From NCBI GenBank assembly GCA_050084985.1, contig JBITNC010000001.1, positions 54,746,001 through 54,810,000 on the forward strand: a stretch of 64,000 nt of DNA, written 5' to 3'. Source of the DNA: Nageia nagi (lineage: Eukaryota; Pinophyta). The notes beneath the pieces are model-generated. The model was not told the origin of the DNA, did not search any database, and saw only the letters and a program-made list of their open reading frames with translations. Both the position numbers and the translations under genes were made by a program. Each line of letters starts with the position of its first letter. Position 1 is the stretch's first letter. This document shows positions 61,684-64,000 of this stretch, in pieces.

Positions 61684-63540
61684 AAAATTAAAAAAATCAT
61701 AAATCATAAAAAATGAAAACATCAAAAATTACAAAAAACACAAAAATATTAAAAATTCAAAAAACCTATAAAAAATATGAAAAATAAAAAATAAAAAATA
61801 TATTGTATATATACTTGGAAGATATACTTTTGAAGTGTCTTAGCTATTGGGTGTGTTGCCCTTATGTTCATATCATTCCACTTTGTTCATTATGTTTAGT
61901 CCTTCACTTTGAATTTCATAGTCATTAGATACAAATCATATTGAAAGAGGCAACTAATCAAGCTATACATATCCATATATAATACATACATTCATACAGT
62001 ATTCATTTATGTATATAGTTGTATTTATGAATAAAGAAATAGGCAATGAATACTTCATTCATGTTTGGTTTTTTTTGAAAGATCCTATGTCAATATTGAA
62101 AAAAATAGGATGATAAAAGGACAAAATTATGATATATGGTAGTATGCTAATAGACTCATACACTTCTCATATTAAAATCTCAAAACAATTAAGAATTGGA
62201 TATTTCTTGAGCATAAATTTGAATATGATAATTATAATTTTTTTCTTCATCCTAAACCCAAGAGTTAGGATTAAAAAAATGAGAAAAAAAAAATACAATA
62301 AAGATGTAGAGTTCTTGGGCCATTACATTATCCTCTATTAGATCTGTGGGCACCTAACTGGCAATAGGACTAGACTGTAATAGGATGAAGGGGTTAACCT
62401 TCACTAGTGCTATGGACACTTGTTGGTAGTGAAGGGGTTAACCTCATAATTTATAATTTTGGAGTATTCAATTTGCAAATATAAAGAGAATGAAATGAAT
62501 ATCATTGCACACACTTGAGTCTATGGAAAACTTAAGTATATTATAATCTTATTTTATATCATCCCTAGTGGATGAGACCAAAGCAAAAAATCAATTAATG
62601 AAACTAGATATTGAAGGTGTTATTCATTACACTTCTTTACTATATTCATTCATTCATTTCATATCATCATATATAATTATTATAAAGCTTGATAAGTTTC
62701 CAAAACATTAAGGTGAATGTCTAAATTATTATTTCATTTGTAATTACCTTAGGTCATTAAGTTCCATACATTCCTAAAAGTATTTTACATTCATATACCA
62801 TTTTTTCGTATGTATTTATTCATAATGCATCCATACATCCATAAGTGTCTTATAAATCTTGTATGTTTTACATACACATCATCCATATTACTACATATGT
62901 TTATACCAGTATATTATGTCTAAGCCATGTATAAAAGTAGCCAAGAAAATGGAAAATGATGTATCTTATTTTGTTTTCCTATAAATCAAATCTTGTTTCA
63001 TAAACATACCAGTCTTATATAAATATTACTTTACATTAACAAAACTAAGTAAAACAATAAGTGTCACAGTATTTTATTTATGAGAATAAACATCAAATAC
63101 TAAGTTATACGTATCATTAAAACATGGAATCAGCTATTCATACTTTTTATATATCAAAAAATCTAATACATGCATCTAGAAATATAAAGTAATAACCATA
63201 CACCATAAAACATGATAACCAAAAAACATGTAAAAAAGTATCATCAACATGCATATACAATTCTAGGCTATCATCATGTATATATATTGAAAAACATAAT
63301 CAAATATACAACATATAAGCTACCCATCACACCCATATAGAAAATCTAACCATCAATCATAATACCCATGATCACAAAAATAAATAAGGTCATCAATAAA
63401 TAAGCCTACAACTAGTATGTCTAAAACATAAGAAATGATCATGCCCCCCATGATCTCAAAAAATAAAATAACATAGTTTGTAAAATAATACAAGTATAAC
63501 ATGAAATATAAGCAATACATAATCCAACCACTAGGATATT
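61684..63540. other. AT-rich intergenic DNA, no gene seen
   Basis: AAAAATCATAAA-type low complexity occurs at 61680-61800. A short direct repeat (GAAGGGGTTAACCT) occurs at 62387 and 62440. No protein similarity or LTR ends were found. Confidence 0.4.
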
Positions 63541-64000
63541 CTCAAGAGCTTCCCTCCCCACCATCTATTGAACTACCAGCTCGACCCTATCCTGGATGGG
63601 TAATACCCACTAAACATATAGGACTCATAGCTTGAGTCACTCTACATATCTCATATGATCCCAATAGATGCTATGAAGAAACCCCACCTATCTCACTATG
63701 GATGTGTGATGTAAAAGGTCTAACAACCCTACCTTGTGTACTAGCTATCCTTTGGAATCCACTAGCCACCTAGTGTGCAAAAATGTCCATAAAAATATAT
63801 GAAATAGGAGAGATTGGATATAGAATGCCAAGAACATACGGTGGTACCCTGATCAACCATGTTTGAATAATGGAGGAGTAGTAATCTCTCTATTGAATAA
63901 TACCCTAAATAAATATTAATGGTTGGCTATCCCTCCCTATAGATGTACTAGCTCCTCTAGCCTATGAAGAAGCTTGAGCCTCATCCCTCTCTTGATGATA
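63541..64000 (-). other. Possible minus-strand coding remnant at the window edge
   Basis: The sequence is less AT-rich than its flank. The minus strand reads RDEAQASS-stop-ARGAST near 63935-63990, a disordered-protein-like composition with a TAG, in line with other decayed coding regions here. It continues beyond the window, and no family can be assigned. Confidence 0.2.

Noticed and set aside
1-64000. tRNA, rRNA or organellar insertions
   Set aside because: I scanned for the conserved T-arm GGTTCGA-type motif and rRNA landmarks by eye and saw none. A covariance-model scan would settle it.

Overview
The window looks like intergenic DNA from a large, AT-rich plant nuclear genome. A conifer or other gymnosperm is my best guess, because several old LTR retrotransposons of different lineages are present, all heavily mutated, with a plant-type PPR pseudogene and a plant mobile domain pseudogene between them. 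That taxonomic call is inference. I found no intact host gene, no rRNA, no tRNA and no CRISPR array. Nothing points to a bacterial or organellar sequence.

Layout. 1-6601: a nearly full-length Ty3/gypsy element on the + strand, cut by the left window edge inside its 5' LTR, with a 1133-bp 3' LTR. 8.76-12.8 kb: a decayed Ty1/copia element on the - strand, with its left (3') LTR and no recognisable right LTR. 18.3-19.7 kb: a decayed plant-mobile-domain (PMD) coding region on the - strand. 20616-25225: a structurally complete non-autonomous LTR element on the - strand, with 463/472-bp LTRs, a perfect GTTAG target duplication and no coding capacity (LARD-like). 25.6-27.4 kb: three sets of tandem duplications. 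31.8-34.2 kb: a fold-back inverted repeat whose loop recurs as a separate direct copy. 34.7-35.7 kb: two adjacent minisatellites. 36.3-38.2 kb: a copia 3' fragment, RNase H plus a 1543-bp LTR. About 41.5-41.9 kb: a PPR pseudogene fragment. 44.6-49.9 kb: a decayed Tat-lineage Ty3 element with both a normal and a second RNase H domain. 50.0-51.5 kb: a decayed sense ORF of unknown function directly downstream of that pol. 51579-60889: a complete SIRE-like copia element with 1.98-kb LTRs. 60.96-61.68 kb: another decayed unknown ORF. The last 2.3 kb is AT-rich, with a possible minus-strand coding remnant at the right edge.

The parts behave as parasitic layers and not as a gene circuit. Autonomous families (SIRE, Tat, Ty3, copia) supply the enzymes, and the LARD-like element must have borrowed such enzymes to move. 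The SIRE element keeps almost one unbroken reading register over more than 4 kb but carries about 14 in-frame stops. Wherever family conservation tells the ancestral residue, the stop replaces Gln (or Trp). This fits C-to-T decay of a methylated element. No element here can be autonomous now: every pol is interrupted, and several catalytic residues are changed.

The items I would look at first are the unknown decayed ORFs on either side of the SIRE insertion (50.0-51.5 and 60.96-61.68 kb), the LARD-like element, and the fold-back repeat with its dispersed loop copy.
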